NCBI GenBank assembly: GCA_024196135.1
Contig: JAMQCK010000307.1
Location: 1 to 29,365 of the forward strand
Reading direction: 5' to 3'
DNA: 29,365 nt
Source of the DNA: Pleurotus ostreatus/Saccharomyces cerevisiae fusant
Lineage: Eukaryota; Opisthokonta
A program made the position numbers and the translations under genes. The notes below the pieces were generated by a model. That model did no database searches and had not been told where the DNA came from. It was given only the letters and a program-made list of their open reading frames with translations. This document shows positions 1 to 9,364 of this stretch, one piece after another (position 1 is the first letter of the stretch; the number at the start of each line of letters is the position of its first letter).

Positions 1-2
1 TG

Positions 3-269
3 CGGCGACGTGTCCGCTGGGATCTACTGCGAGCGGGCTCGGAGCGGCTGAGTGGTCGCGTCTGGCGAGAAACGTCTGAGAACCCGGCTAATAGTAGCAC
101 AGCGATCTCAGACTCAGAATCCAAGAATGTTGGATCTCCTTCTAACCCGCGCAAGCGCGTGCCTCAGCAAGGCGTCGGTACGACGAACGAGATGAGGATT
201 GAAAGTAAGAAGTCTATCTCTAGCGGCCCGCGGCGCCTCCGAAGGCCCGCGGGACACGTGACTACGTAA
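3..269 (+). CDS. 3' end of an unidentified gene (partial)
   Basis: A frame open from the window edge to a TAA at 267-269 gives 88 residues. It begins with an Arg/Trp/Leu-rich stretch (RRRVRWDLLRAGSERL), continues through a Ser/Asn-rich section (SSTAISDSESKNVGSPS) and ends in a basic tail (PRRLRRPAG). Composition is that of an ordinary disordered basic C-terminus, and this is the last non-repetitive sequence before the tandem arrays. No start or splice site is visible, and the product is not recognised. It could be the tail of a transposase or a DNA-binding protein, but that is only a guess. Confidence 0.35.
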   Translation, partial: RRRVRWDLLRAGSERLSGRVWRETSENPANSSTAISDSESKNVGSPSNPRKRVPQQGVGTTNEMRIESKKSISSGPRRLRRPAGHVTT

Positions 270-370
270 TCATATGTAATTGTGTAAGTATGTAGGTCCA
301 CGCCGAACTCTCCTTGAAGTACTACCGCCCGCTCGAGGAGTCACGAAATTCATAGGTCACCTACAAGGCC

Positions 371-513
371 TGGGCTCAGGCGTGAGGGAGTCCCGGACTG
401 GGGCGTAAGGGGAGTCCTGGGCTGAAGCGTAAGGAGGTCCCCGGCTGAGGCGTAAGGGAGTCCGGGGCTGAGGCGTCAGGGAGTCGCGAGCTGAGGCGTA
501 GAGGAGTCCCGCG
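371..513. repeat. Tandem array, ~23 bp unit, about 6 copies
   Basis: The core CTGAGGCGTAAGGGAGTCC recurs about six times with point changes and small indels. This is the first array of the mosaic. No gene is supported on either strand. Confidence 0.85.
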
Positions 514-527
514 CATAAGCGGCCGGC

Positions 528-706
528 GAGACGTATACCGTCCCCAGCGAGGAGTCGACCGTCGCCAGCGAGATGTCGACCGTCGCCAGCGAGACGTATA
601 GCGTCGCCAGCAAGATGCAGTCGACCATCGCCAGCGAGACGTATACCGTCGCCAGCGAGATGCAGTCGACCGTCGCCAGCGAGACGTATAGCGTCCCCAG
701 TACGAG
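528..706. repeat. Tandem array of 20-24 bp units, about 8 copies
   Basis: The core GTCGCCAGCGAGA is followed alternately by CGTATA or TGCAGTCGAC, so two subtypes of unit alternate. The array abuts the previous one but shares no unit with it. Confidence 0.85.
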
Positions 707-783
707 AGCGTGCGGCGAGAGGTGTCCAACGCATGACGATGAAAGCACTTGAGCCCCAAGAGACAAAGGCAAGAGAACTTCCG

Positions 784-988
784 GATGAGGAAGGGAGCCA
801 AATGAGGAAGAGAGCCTTGAGAGAGCCAAATGAAATACATAAGGAAGGGAGCCAAATGAGGAAGGGAGCCAAACGAGGAGGAGTGCCAATTAAGGAAGAG
901 AGCCAATTGGGGAAGAGAGCCAAATGAGGCAGAGAGCCAACTGAGGAAGAGTGCCAAATGAGGACGAGAGCCAAATGAGGAAGGAAGT
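784..988. repeat. Purine-rich tandem array, ~18 bp unit, 9-10 copies
   Basis: The core GAGAGCCAAATGAGGAA recurs with substitutions. The plus strand is strongly A/G-biased. Overlapping frames here are a result of the 18 bp period. Confidence 0.85.
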
Positions 989-1027
989 CAACCAAGCACG
1001 ACCAAACACGCCCTCCTTGTCCTCCGC

Positions 1028-1240
1028 CGTCATGATCATCTCCACCTTTCCCGGCATGGTCATCACCACCTTCCCCGGCATGGTCATCTCCACCTTCACC
1101 GGCATGGTGATTTCCACCTTCCCCGGCATGGTCATGTTCACCTTCCCCGGCATGGCCATCTCCACCTTCCCCTTCATGATCATCTCCACCTTCCCCGTCA
1201 TGGTGATTTCCACCTTTACCGTCATTGCCTTATCCTTCAG
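1028..1240. repeat. Tandem array, 24 bp unit, 8 copies
   Basis: The core CATGGTCATCTCCACCTTCC plus CCGG is repeated eight times with an exact 24 bp period. Because 24 is a multiple of 3, both strands stay open: the plus strand reads as repeats of TFPGMVIS and the minus strand as repeats of MTMPGKVE. There is no start context, splice structure or flanking exon, so I treat it as a non-coding minisatellite. Confidence 0.88.
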
Positions 1241-1340
1241 GGTCATCTTTGCACTACTATCAGACGGTCATCTTTCTTCCTATCAGACGGGCATCGTTGA
1301 CTTCCTATCAGGCGGTCATCTTTGACTTCCTATCCAGCGG
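1241..1340. repeat. Tandem array, ~26 bp unit, 3-4 copies
   Basis: The core TCATCTTTGACTTCCTATCA followed by GACGG or GGCGG recurs with small differences. Confidence 0.7.
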
Positions 1341-1358
1341 ACTCTCATCCTTCTCTAA

Positions 1359-1553
1359 TCTCGATCGCGTACCTCGACTTCGATCGCGTACCTCGACGTC
1401 GATCGCATACCTCGACTTCGATCGCATAGCTCGACCTCGATCGCGTACTTCGCCCTCGACCGCATACCGCGACCTCGATCGCGTAGCTCGACCTCGACCG
1501 CGTAGCTCGCGTACCTCGACCGCGCACCCCGACCTCGACCGCAAAGCTCGCAG
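1359..1553. repeat. Tandem array, ~20 bp unit, about 10 copies
   Basis: The core CTCGACCTCGATCGCGTA repeats with CGATCG at its centre. The period is not a multiple of 3, so the Arg/Ser-rich frames seen on both strands cycle through all three readings of one unit. Confidence 0.85.
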
Positions 1554-1565
1554 AGCATCCTGAAC

Positions 1566-1694
1566 TCCCACCGCCTCTACCAATGTCATCCGGGTCCACC
1601 GCCTCTACCATCCGGGTCCACCGCCTCTACCTTCCATGTCCACTGCTCTACCATCCGGGTCCACTGCTCTACTATCCGGGTTCACTGCTCTGCC
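1566..1694. repeat. Tandem array, ~22 bp unit, about 6 copies
   Basis: The core CCACCGCCTCTACCATCC plus GGGT is repeated. The last copies share a change to CCACTGCTCTAC, which suggests local spread of a variant. Confidence 0.85.
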
Positions 1695-1795
1695 CCAACA
1701 TCCCTCAACTTGATCTGCCTCGACATCCCTCAACTTGATCTGCCTTGACATCCCTCAACTTGATCTGCCTCGACATCCCTCGACTTGATCTGCCG
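1695..1795. repeat. Tandem array, ~25 bp unit, 4 copies
   Basis: Four nearly identical copies of ACATCCCTCAACTTGATCTG plus CCTCG. This is one of the least diverged arrays here, so probably young. Confidence 0.88.
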
Positions 1796-1825
1796 CTCTC
1801 CAGAGAGATTACACCTTTTTCATCC

Positions 1826-1890
1826 GATCGCGCCGCCTTCCCCGACCTCGACCGCGCCGCCTTCCCCGATCGCGCCGCCTTACACCGCCT
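1826..1890. repeat. Short GC-rich array, about 3 copies
   Basis: GATCGCGCCGCCTTCCCC recurs at slightly variable spacing. Confidence 0.6.
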
Positions 1891-1943
1891 TCCTCAAACC
1901 CGGACGCGCCTCATATCCCCCTTGTTCTCCCGCTCCCCATCTT

Positions 1944-2125
1944 CGACGCACCGACTCGCACGCGATCTGGACGCACCGACTCGCACGCGATATGGACGCG
2001 CGACCTCGCTGCCCCTCCTCGAGACTCGGTTATCCCGCCTCGACGCGCCGACTCGGTTATCCCTCCTCGACGCGCTGACTCGCTGTTCCTCCTCGACGCG
2101 CGACTCGCTTTCGACGAGGACGCGC
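1944..2125. repeat. Compound tandem array, 23-28 bp units
   Basis: Two copies of GACGCACCGACTCGCACGCG are followed by variants built on CGACTCGGTTATCCCTCCT and CTCGACGCG, about seven units in all. Confidence 0.75.
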
Positions 2126-2226
2126 CTCTCGCCGTCGCTTCGTCTTCCGTTGCGGGTGTGCGGACTCGCCTCCCTCGCGACCTTGACGCTCGTCGCTGTC
2201 ACCGTCCGTCCCAGCTGTCCCTCCTT

Positions 2227-2312
2227 GACGCGCCGATTCACATCCGACCTGGACGCGCAGATCCACATCCGACCTGGACGCGCAGATCCACATCCGACCT
2301 GGACGCGCAGAG
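2227..2312. repeat. Tandem array, 25 bp unit, 3 copies
   Basis: Three near-identical copies of GATCCACATCCGACCTGGAC plus GCGCA. The stretch from here to 2550 holds no further clear array and no gene that I can support. Confidence 0.8.
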
Positions 2313-2550
2313 GCGTTGACGGCAATCTTCGTCGACTCGGCGTTATCATTCTTCTTTGACTCGCCCTCACCTGCGACCACGACGTCCTATGTCGACGACC
2401 ACGGTATCCTCCATGGACGACCGCGGCTTCCATTCATCGCCGGTCTCGTGCGTCGCCCCTCCGCCGGACAGTTCGCTCGCCCTCGGGCTCGGTGTGGCGC
2501 GGCTGGCCAGCTTGGCGGGGTGTTGCTCGCAAGCTCGGATAGCATGTTAA

Positions 2551-2680
2551 CCTAGACGCTCGTCTAGCTATTAAACTAGACGCCCGTCTAGCATATCAAT
2601 CAAGATCGTCGAGCGTATCAAGCAAGATCGTCGAGCGTATCAAGCAAGATCGTCTACCTATCAACCATGGTCGTCTAGCA
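2551..2680. repeat. Array of palindromic units
   Basis: It opens with two palindromes, CTAGACGCTCGTCTAG and CTAGACGCCCGTCTAG. About four copies of ATCAAGCAAGATCGTCGAG follow, keeping the GTCTA/GTCGA half-site. Confidence 0.75.
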
Positions 2681-2845
2681 CGTCAGCGTCGTCCTCGAGG
2701 TGCGCCTCCTCGACGTTATCCTTGGACTCCGCCTCCGCGTCGTAGTCCTTGCAATATTGCTCCTCCACGCCGTCATCCTTGCAATATTGCACCCCATCAC
2801 CGTTGTTTGCACCTCCCTCAACGCCGCTCCAAAACTCCTCATAGC

Positions 2846-3142
2846 CTCGCCTGACCTGCTTCGACGCTCGCCTGATCTTCTTCGAGGCTTGCCTGACCTT
2901 CTTCGAGGCTCGCATGACCTTCTTCGAGGCGCGCCTGACCTTCTTCGAGGCTTGCCTGGCCTGCTTCGAGGCTCGTCTGATCTTCTTCGAGGCTCGCCTG
3001 ATCTTCTTGGAGGCTCGTCTGACCTTCTTGGAGGCTCGCCTGACCTGCTTCGAGGCTTACCTGATCTTCTTGGAGTCGAGCTGGCATGTCCTTCAAGGCT
3101 CGCCCAATCTTCTTGGAGTCGAGCTGGCATGTCCTTCGAGGC
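2846..3142. repeat. Tandem array, 21 bp (heptad-length) unit, 11-13 copies
   Basis: Units of the form CTTCGAGGCTCGCCTGACC plus TT repeat with a 21 bp period, so every frame on both strands is open. The plus strand reads repeats of LTFFEAR. The minus strand reads repeats of SLEEGQA, which looks like a coiled-coil heptad. The right end carries a longer duplication (3066-3099 and 3108-3142) containing GAGTCGAGCTGGCATGTCC. I do not call a gene: the heptad look follows from the 21 bp period. Confidence 0.85.
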
Positions 3143-3416
3143 CCATGCGCGCCGGGGGTCCACCCTGCGCTCGCCGGGGGCCCACTCGCTACCGCTTGCC
3201 AGGGGCCGCCGGATGTGCTCGTCGGATGCGCTGGACGAACACCCCACATCCCCTCCTCGCTCCTCCGCACATCCCCACCTCCCATCGCTCCTCCTCCCCA
3301 CCCCACCCCACCTCGCATAATCCCTCCTCCCCACCCCGCGCTCGACGAGGGTCCACGGCTCTCCGAATACCCCACCTCTCCTACCCTCCTCCCCACCCAT
3401 CCCGTAGCGTTACGAT

Positions 3417-3545
3417 GCGGTGTTACGTACACTAGGAATACTGCGTCGTGTACCGTAGAGGTACGGTGTACCGTACACTAGGAGTACTGCACTTTGTACC
3501 GTACACTAGGAGCTCGGAACCGTGTACCACACACTAGAAACTCGG
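3417..3545. repeat. Tandem array, ~32 bp unit, about 4 copies
   Basis: TGTACCGTACACTAGGAG recurs, with an internal GTAC-rich dyad (GTACCGTAC). About 100 bp of AT-richer unique sequence (3546-3645) follows, in which I see nothing recognisable. Confidence 0.75.
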
Positions 3546-3649
3546 AATAAGAAATTTGCTTTCTAGATCGACTTGCTAACTAGAGGAAGATTTCTATCTA
3601 TTCTAACGCGGATGAGATCTATTCTAACTCCCTTAGCAAAATTCTATTT

Positions 3650-4350
3650 CTAACGCGCCTTCGACCGCACCTGGCGAGGATGCGTCTTCCAACGCGCTCG
3701 CTGCGACGATGCGCGCCTTCAACTGCGCTCGCCGCGAAGACGCGCCTTTGAACGCGCCTGGCGAAGACGCGCCTTCGAACGCGCTCGCCGTGAGGGTGCG
3801 CCTTCGAACGCACTCGCTGCGAGGATGCGTCTTCGAACGCACCTGGCGAGGATGCGACCGAGGGCTCGCTAGCTGCGAGGGTGCGCCTTCGAACGCACTG
3901 CGAAGCTGCGATGACGCGTCTTCGAACGCGCTCGCCGCGAAGATGCGCCTTCGGACGCACCTGGCGAAGATGCGCCCTCGAACTCGCCTGAAAAAGGCGC
4001 CTTTGAACGCGCTAGCTGCGAAGATGCGCCTTGGACGCGCTAGCTGCGACGCTGCGCCTTGGAACGCGGTCGCGAGGATGCGTCTTCGAACGCGCCTGCC
4101 TGGCAATGACGCGCCTCTAAACGCGCTCGCTGCGAAGATGCGTCTTCGAACGCGCTCGGCGACGATGCGCCTTCGAACGCACCGCTGCGAAGACGATGCG
4201 CCCTCGAACTCGCGTGGAAGACGCGTCAGCGAACGCGCTAGCTGCGAAGACTCGCCTTCGAACTCGCTCGCCGCGAAGATGCGTCTTCGAACTCGCTCGC
4301 TGCGACCGATGCGTCTTCGACCGCACCTGCGAAGACGCTGCGCCTTCGAA
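3650..4350. repeat. Large array of near-palindromic 27-30 bp units, about 25 copies
   Basis: The largest array in the mosaic. Units combine GCGAAGATGCGTCTTCG with AACGCGCTCGC. The core CGAAGATGCGTCTTCG is almost its own reverse complement, so each unit can form a short hairpin. Copies vary in length and sequence. The Arg/Ser-rich open frames on both strands are repeat artefacts. Confidence 0.88.
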
Positions 4351-4432
4351 CGCGAGGCGAGGGCGACCAACGAGCTTGCTGGCGCGCGGTGTTTGTAAAG
4401 GCTCGCTGCGAAGGTGCCCACCCTCCCTTCCC

Positions 4433-4520
4433 ACCCCCTCCGGCTCGCTAACACTCGCCCACCCACCGCTCCGGCTCGCTAACACTCGCCCCCACCCCTC
4501 CGGCTCGCTAACACCCACCC
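4433..4520. repeat. Tandem array, 30 bp unit, 3 copies
   Basis: CTCCGGCTCGCTAACACTCG plus a C/A-rich tail is present three times with few differences. A C-rich tract follows to about 4,650. Confidence 0.8.
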
Positions 4521-4639
4521 CCACCCCCCCTCCTCGGCCCCTCCCCCCCTCCGACTTGTCACCCACCCACCTCCCCTCCGACAGCCCACTTTTGTCATCC
4601 CCCCTCCTTCTGTATCTTCCATATTCCCCGCCCCCCTCG

Positions 4640-4985
4640 CCCCCCACCCCTCCGAGGGAAGGGAGAGTAAGCAAGGCACGAACGGGGGAGGGGGGGGAGG
4701 GAAAGGGAGGGAGGGTAGAAAAAAAAGATACAAAGGGGAGGGAAGAGAGGCGCGGAGGGGCGAGGGGGGGTAAGGCCCACCCTAGCGGGTGGGGAAGGGG
4801 GAGAGGGGGTAAGGGAGGGAAAGGGAACGGGAAAGGGGGAGAGGGGGTAAGGGAGGGAAGGGAGAGAAGGGAGGGGAGGGAGGGAAGGGAGGGAAGGGAG
4901 CGAAATAAAGATACAAAATGGGAAGGGAGGCGAAGGAGCGGGAAGGGATAGGAAGGGGGAAGGGGAGGGAGGGAAGGATGGTGAG
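4640..4985. repeat. Purine-only tract built on GGGAGGGAA
   Basis: The plus strand is almost entirely G/A, made of GGGAGGGAAGGGAGGGAA-type units. The sequence suits G-quadruplex or intramolecular triplex formation. It contains AAGGCCCACCCTAGCGGG at 4772-4789 and two copies of AGATACAAA (near 4726 and 4907). Both motifs return at 7,566-7,911. The rest, to 5,254, is a loosely repetitive GC-rich stretch with CGACTGCGAG motifs and no supported gene. Confidence 0.8.
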
Positions 4986-5254
4986 ACGCGCGGCTGATTG
5001 GAGGATGAGATGCGCGGCCGGCAGACAAAACGAGGCGCGTCCGACAGCTTGGGAGCTTGACTGGGAGCATGAGCAGCTATGACTGCGAGGGCTAGGATCG
5101 CGCACGACTGCGAGGTGGATCCGCCACGACCGCGAGACTGGTTGACCGCTAGATCATTTGCGGCTGCGGCTGCGAGCCTGATCACCTGCAGCTGCGAGAG
5201 CGACTGGCCACGACTGCGAGAGCGACCAGTGGCGCCGAGGGCGTAGCGCGCTCG

Positions 5255-5500
5255 CATGCGGGGACGGCAGAGGACAGAGGGTTGAGGCTGACAGAGGGTT
5301 CAGGCTGATAGAGAGGGGGGACTGAAAGCGACAAAGGACAAAGAGCTGAGGCTGATGAAGGACAAAGGACGAGCGCTGACCAGGAGCGAGGGAGCCAAAC
5401 CGACAGAGGACGAAGGGTTCAAGCCGACAGAGGACGAAGGAAGCAAGCTGGCGAAACACGAAGGAATCGAGCGGACAGAGGACAGAGCGCTCGGACCGAC
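5255..5500. repeat. Purine-rich array, 24-27 bp units, about 9 copies
   Basis: Units share GACAGAGGACGAAGG with variable tails. In one plus frame this reads repeats of KPTEDEG. That frame has no exon context, so I do not call a gene. Confidence 0.75.
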
Positions 5501-5654
5501 GACCCGGCGACGCGCTCATGTGATGGCGTTATCGATGGCTGTGCTGCGCGTCACCGATGGTTGACTGGTCGCGTCCGCTCTAACCCCAAGACTGCCTGGC
5601 GAGTTACCGGAGCCTGCATGGCGCGTCGACGGAGGAAGCGCTCCGCCGTCCCCA

Positions 5655-5965
5655 GCAGTCGCGTTCCTCTACCACCAACGGCTGCGTCCCTTCACCACCA
5701 ACACTCGCGTTCCTCCGCCACCAACACTCGCGTCCTCGTCCTCAACGCTTGCCCACGCCGTCATCGGGCACCCACAAGCGCCCCTCACTCCCTATCGTCG
5801 CTTGTACCCGTCGTGTGCTCGTGGCTCGCTCGTTGTGTACTGGTCGTGGCTCGCTCGCTGTGTACTCATCACTCATCCATCCGCGGCTTGCTGGCTGTGT
5901 ACTGGTCGAGCCTTGCTCGCTGTGCATCCACCCGCGGCTCGCTCGCTGTGTACTCCTCGCTCGCC
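5655..5965. repeat. Compound array with GGCTCGCTCGCTGTGTACT units
   Basis: Two or three copies of a CACCAACACTCGCGTTCCTC-like unit are followed by about six copies of GGCTCGCTCGCTGTGTACT with changing spacers. A run of 12 C at about 5,982-5,993 lies just beyond. Confidence 0.75.
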
Positions 5966-6114
5966 CGCCTACTCTCACCCGCCCCCCCCCCCCTCGTGCC
6001 GCAATCCTATCGTGCGCTCATGGCTGGCCCCCAGTGAACCAATACATCGCATGCGCCAACCCATCGTGTCTGAATCTACTCACAAGTGCCGACACATCAC
6101 GAGTGCCGGTCAGT

Positions 6115-6270
6115 CGCAAGTACTCCCCTTCCCTCCCTCACCTCCACTTCCTTCTTCCCCTCCCCCTCCACTTCCCCACTCTCCCAGCCTCGCCCTCCCC
6201 ATCCCCTTTCCCTCCACCTTCCTTCCTCCCACCTCGCCCTTCCCCCTCTTCTCCACCTCCAACCAATCCG
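6115..6270. other. Pyrimidine-only tract
   Basis: Almost continuous C/T on the plus strand (CCTCCACTTCCTTC-like), the strand mirror of the purine tracts at 4,640 and 7,540. No gene is seen. Confidence 0.75.
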
Positions 6271-6309
6271 CGGCGCTATATCAGTCCTCGGCGCTGGCGC
6301 TGTTGACTT

Positions 6310-6485
6310 GGATGACTGTTATAGATATCGTAATGGACGAGCGTTATGGATATCGTAATGGACGACCGTTATGGCTATCGTATTGGACGAGCGTTTTCGG
6401 ATCGGAATGGACGAGCGTTTTCGGATCGGAGGCGCGCTATAGCTATCGGATTAGAGGCGCGATATAGATATCGGATCAGAGGAGC
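6310..6485. repeat. Tandem array, 24-27 bp units, about 7 copies
   Basis: ATATCGTAATGGACGAGCG recurs at the left. Variants with TTTTCGGATCGG and GAGGCGCGCTATAG follow, so the unit drifts along the array. Confidence 0.8.
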
Positions 6486-6514
6486 GCTTTTGAGATCGCA
6501 TACGGTCTCCCTCC

Positions 6515-6900
6515 AACTATCTCACCCTACCTTCTCCCATTCTCTTGTCCCTCAATCACCCGCTCGCAGCCTCCTCAATCACCCGCTCGCACCCTCCCCA
6601 ACTCCTCCTTGCACCCCCCTTCTCGAGTCCCCCTCGTCACATTGCACCCTAATTCTCGGTGCGCGTCGGGGGGGTCGTCGGTCGGTCGCCCCCCCCTCGC
6701 CCTCTACCCCTTCCTCCCCCTCGGTCCCTCTCAGCCTCGCCCTCATCCCTCTCAGCCTCGCCCCTTCCCACACTTCCCCCCTCGCACCCTCCCCCTCGCG
6801 TCACCCAACTCCTCAATCCACCTTCCCCCACCTCCAAACACTCTCCGCCCTTTCTCTCCCTCACCCTTACCCTACCTCCCCTCTCCCTCTCCTTAACCCG
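6515..6900. other. Pyrimidine-rich low-complexity tract
   Basis: C/T-dominated sequence with weak repeats of CTCAATCACCCGCTCGCA and CCTCTCAGCCTCGCCC. No gene is supported. Confidence 0.7.
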
Positions 6901-6904
6901 CGCT

Positions 6905-7540
6905 TGTCGGTCGAGGAGGATGCGCGTTGGTCGGTGCGGCCCGAACGCTCGTCGGTCGAGGATGGAGGGTGCGCCCCGATTCCGCGTCCCGAAGGCTCAT
7001 CAGTGCGCGTGGTGGGGGAGAGTTGTGGTGGGAGGAAAGGGAGGGGCGTCCCAAACGCTCGTCCGTCGGTGCGCGTGGTGGGGGGAGGGAGGGGGGGCGT
7101 CCCGATTCCGCGTCGGTCGGTGCATCCCGATTCCGCGTCCCGGTGCGCGTCGGTGCGAGTTGTGGGAGAGGGGGTCGAGGGAGAGGATGTGGGGTCGAGT
7201 CTGGGAGGGAACCGTTGTGGTGGGAGGGTGGGTGCGTGTTGTGGGAGAGAGTCAGTCGGTGCGCGTTGTGGAGGATGTGGGAAGGGCGAGTTGTGGGAGG
7301 GTGCGAGGGGTGGGCGAGTGGTGGGAGAGGAGGAAGGGGGGCGAAGCAGAGAGAGGGAGGGCGAGTCGGTGCGTCCCATTTCCGCGCGCGTCAGTCCGTC
7401 CCGAACCCTTGCCCTCTTTCATCTCCCGCGCCCGTCGGTGCGCCCCAAACGCTCGTCGATCAGTCCGTGCCAAACGCTCGCACGCCCGCTCTCGGTGCGC
7501 GTTGGTCGAGGAGGATGCGCGTCGGTCGCTATCGAGGAGG
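6905..7540. repeat. G-rich degenerate repeat region
   Basis: Recurring words GGTGCGCGTTGTGGG, CCGATTCCGCGTCCC and CGCTCGTCGGTCGAGGA appear at irregular spacing, separated by G-rich spacers. The order is mixed, as in an old, rearranged array. Long frames on both strands have no gene-like composition. Confidence 0.65.
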
Positions 7541-7544
7541 GCGG

Positions 7545-7995
7545 GGATGCGGAGGGTAAGGGGGGCAAGGCCCACCCTAACGGGAGGCGAAAGCGCGAGC
7601 GGTAGCGAGCCGCTCCGTTCTTTGTTCAAAAAAGAGATACAAAGGGAGGCGAAGCAGCGGGAAAGGGCGAGTCGGTCGTCAGACCGGCTCGCGTGGGAGG
7701 CGGAGGGGCGAGCGGTAGCGAGCCCGTTGAATCCTACCATAGCGCAGGAGGCGAAGGACGAGCAAAAGAGGGAAGCAGTGGGACAGGAATTTTAGGAAGG
7801 GATTTTGTTCAGGGAAGGGAGGGAAGGGAAGGGCGAGCGGTAGCGAGCTTATAAACACCCCTGGCAGGGAGGGAAGCAGCGGGAAGGGGGGGCAAGGCCC
7901 ACCCTAGCGGGAGGCGAAGGAGCGGGAAGGGAGGGAAGGGAGGGAAGGGAGGGAAGGGAAGGAAGGAAGGGAGGGAAGGGAGGGAAGTGAAGTAG
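7545..7995. repeat. Purine tract with interspersed longer motifs
   Basis: The GGGAGGGAA background is like that at 4,640-4,985. It contains two copies of a CAAGGCCCACCCTARCGGG motif (7566-7584, 7893-7911) and three of GCGAGCGGTAGCGAGC (7595-7610, 7708-7723, 7833-7848). AGAGATACAAAGGG occurs near 7,633. The recurrence of longer unique words suggests fragments of one dispersed element. Confidence 0.75.
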
Positions 7996-8039
7996 CATCG
8001 CAATGGTGGTACTTCTACCTACAACGCGTTGTATCCAGC

Positions 8040-8440
8040 GGGCGTATCTGCTCTGCGTCTCGACCTTGGGATTACGAGCTGCGTCTCGACCGTGAGGTTA
8101 CGAGCGCCGTCTCGACCGTGGGGTTACGCACGCCGTCTCGACCGTGGGGTTTCGAGCGCCGTCTCGCGCGGCGTATGTTGGTCGCCCTTGGCTCGAGCGG
8201 CGTGTCTGCTCTCTGCGTCTCGAGCGGCGTATCGCGCCAGCGGTGGACCCCCGGCGTATATCGGTCGCCCTTGGCTCGAGCGGCGTATATCGGTCGCCCT
8301 TGGCTCGACTGTGGGGGTACGAGCGCCGCCTCGACCGTGGGGGTACGGGCTCCGCCTTGCGCAGTAAGAGGGGGTATGAGCTCCGTCTCGGGTGGCGTAT
8401 TTTGGTTGACCTTGGCTCGACCGTGGGTTGACGACTGCGT
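8040..8440. repeat. Two interleaved arrays, 26-28 bp units
   Basis: The left part has about five copies of CGTCTCGACCGTGGGGTTAC plus GAGCGC. The right part has about five copies of TCGGTCGCCCTTGGCTCGAG plus CGGCGTAT. They then mix. Confidence 0.82.
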
Positions 8441-8479
8441 CTTACCCATCGAGCCGAACATGCACTCGCCTATCCCGCG

Positions 8480-8700
8480 CGTCGACCCCGACTCGCCCCT
8501 AAGGGATCGACCTCCACTCACCCACGAGGGGATCGACCTCCACTCACCCATGAGGGGATCGACCTCCACTCACCCATGAGGGGATCGACCCGGACTCGCC
8601 TCCGAGGTCGACCTTGACTCGCCTCTGAGGGGATCGACCTCCACTCACCCATGAGGGATTCGACCTCGACTCGCCTCCGAGGTCGACCTTGACTCGCCTC
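8480..8700. repeat. Tandem array, 28-30 bp units, about 7 copies
   Basis: AGGGGATCGACCTCCACTCA plus CCCATG is repeated, alternating with a CTCGCCTCCGAGGTCGACCT variant. Confidence 0.85.
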
Positions 8701-8800
8701 CAACGTTGGCGCGCCACCCACCCCCGAGGTCGGCGCGCCACCCACCCCCGAGGTCGGCGCGCCACCCACCTCCGAGGTCGGCGCGCCAACCACCTAAGGT
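8697..8800. repeat. Tandem array, 24 bp unit, 4 copies, with GGCGCGCC palindromes
   Basis: Four near-perfect copies of CCGAGGTCGGCGCGCCACCC plus ACCC. Each contains the 8 bp palindrome GGCGCGCC (the first diverges as TTGGCGCGCC). Confidence 0.85.
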
Positions 8801-8984
8801 CGGCGTGTGATTCACTCCCGCGCCTCCCCGGTCGACCTTGGCTCGTTTTTTGAGATGGACGTCGCCCACCTCCGAGGTCGGAAGCGGTCGACCCCACGGC
8901 GAGGGGAAGCAGAGGGCCCTGCTCGGCCGGATTACTGTCGTCGAGCGCCAGCGTAGACCCCATGCGAGGATGAGCAGTCAAGGA

Positions 8985-9300
8985 TAGCGCTTTCGTGTCC
9001 GCCGAACTGGGAAGCCCCATCGCCGCCGCCGTTATGCTTAGTGCCTTCGCGCCCGCCATCAAGGTGAGCGCCTCCAAATCCTCCATCAAGGATAGTGCAT
9101 CCGCATCCTCCATCAAGGATAGCGCCTCCGCATCCTTCATAGCGGATAGCGCCCTCACGCCCGCCGATCTGGGACACCCCATCGCCGCCGTATTATTTAA
9201 CGCCGTCAAGGCCAGCGCCTCCGCGTCCGCCGTCAAGAATATCACCATCAAGGATATCGCCGCCGCCGTTCCAGGCTAACGCCATCAAGGATAGCGCCAT
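8985..9300. repeat. Tandem array, 27 bp unit, 6-8 copies
   Basis: ATCAAGGATAGCGCCTCCGC plus ATCCTCC repeats with a 27 bp period. Both strands stay open (plus SASASSIKD-like, minus DAEALSLME-like nonapeptides). No splice or start context supports a gene. Confidence 0.82.
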
Positions 9301-9364
9301 CGCCCCCGGCGCGGAGGGTCAGCAGGAGGACATCGGGAGCGCGCCGATGGAGAGAGTAAGGGGC

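Noticed and set aside
2846..3432. A coiled-coil gene on the minus strand
   Set aside because: The heptad pattern comes from the 21 bp unit itself. No start, introns or non-repetitive domain flank it.
8697..8800. A promoter or CpG island function for the GGCGCGCC ladder
   Set aside because: No gene follows it on either strand within several kb.
357..9300. Dozens of long overlapping open frames (up to about 420 codons) on both strands
   Set aside because: They consist of Arg, Ser, Pro, Gly and Leu runs that mirror the tandem units, overlap in three or more frames, and have no splice structure. GC-rich repeats with few T/A-starting stops explain them.
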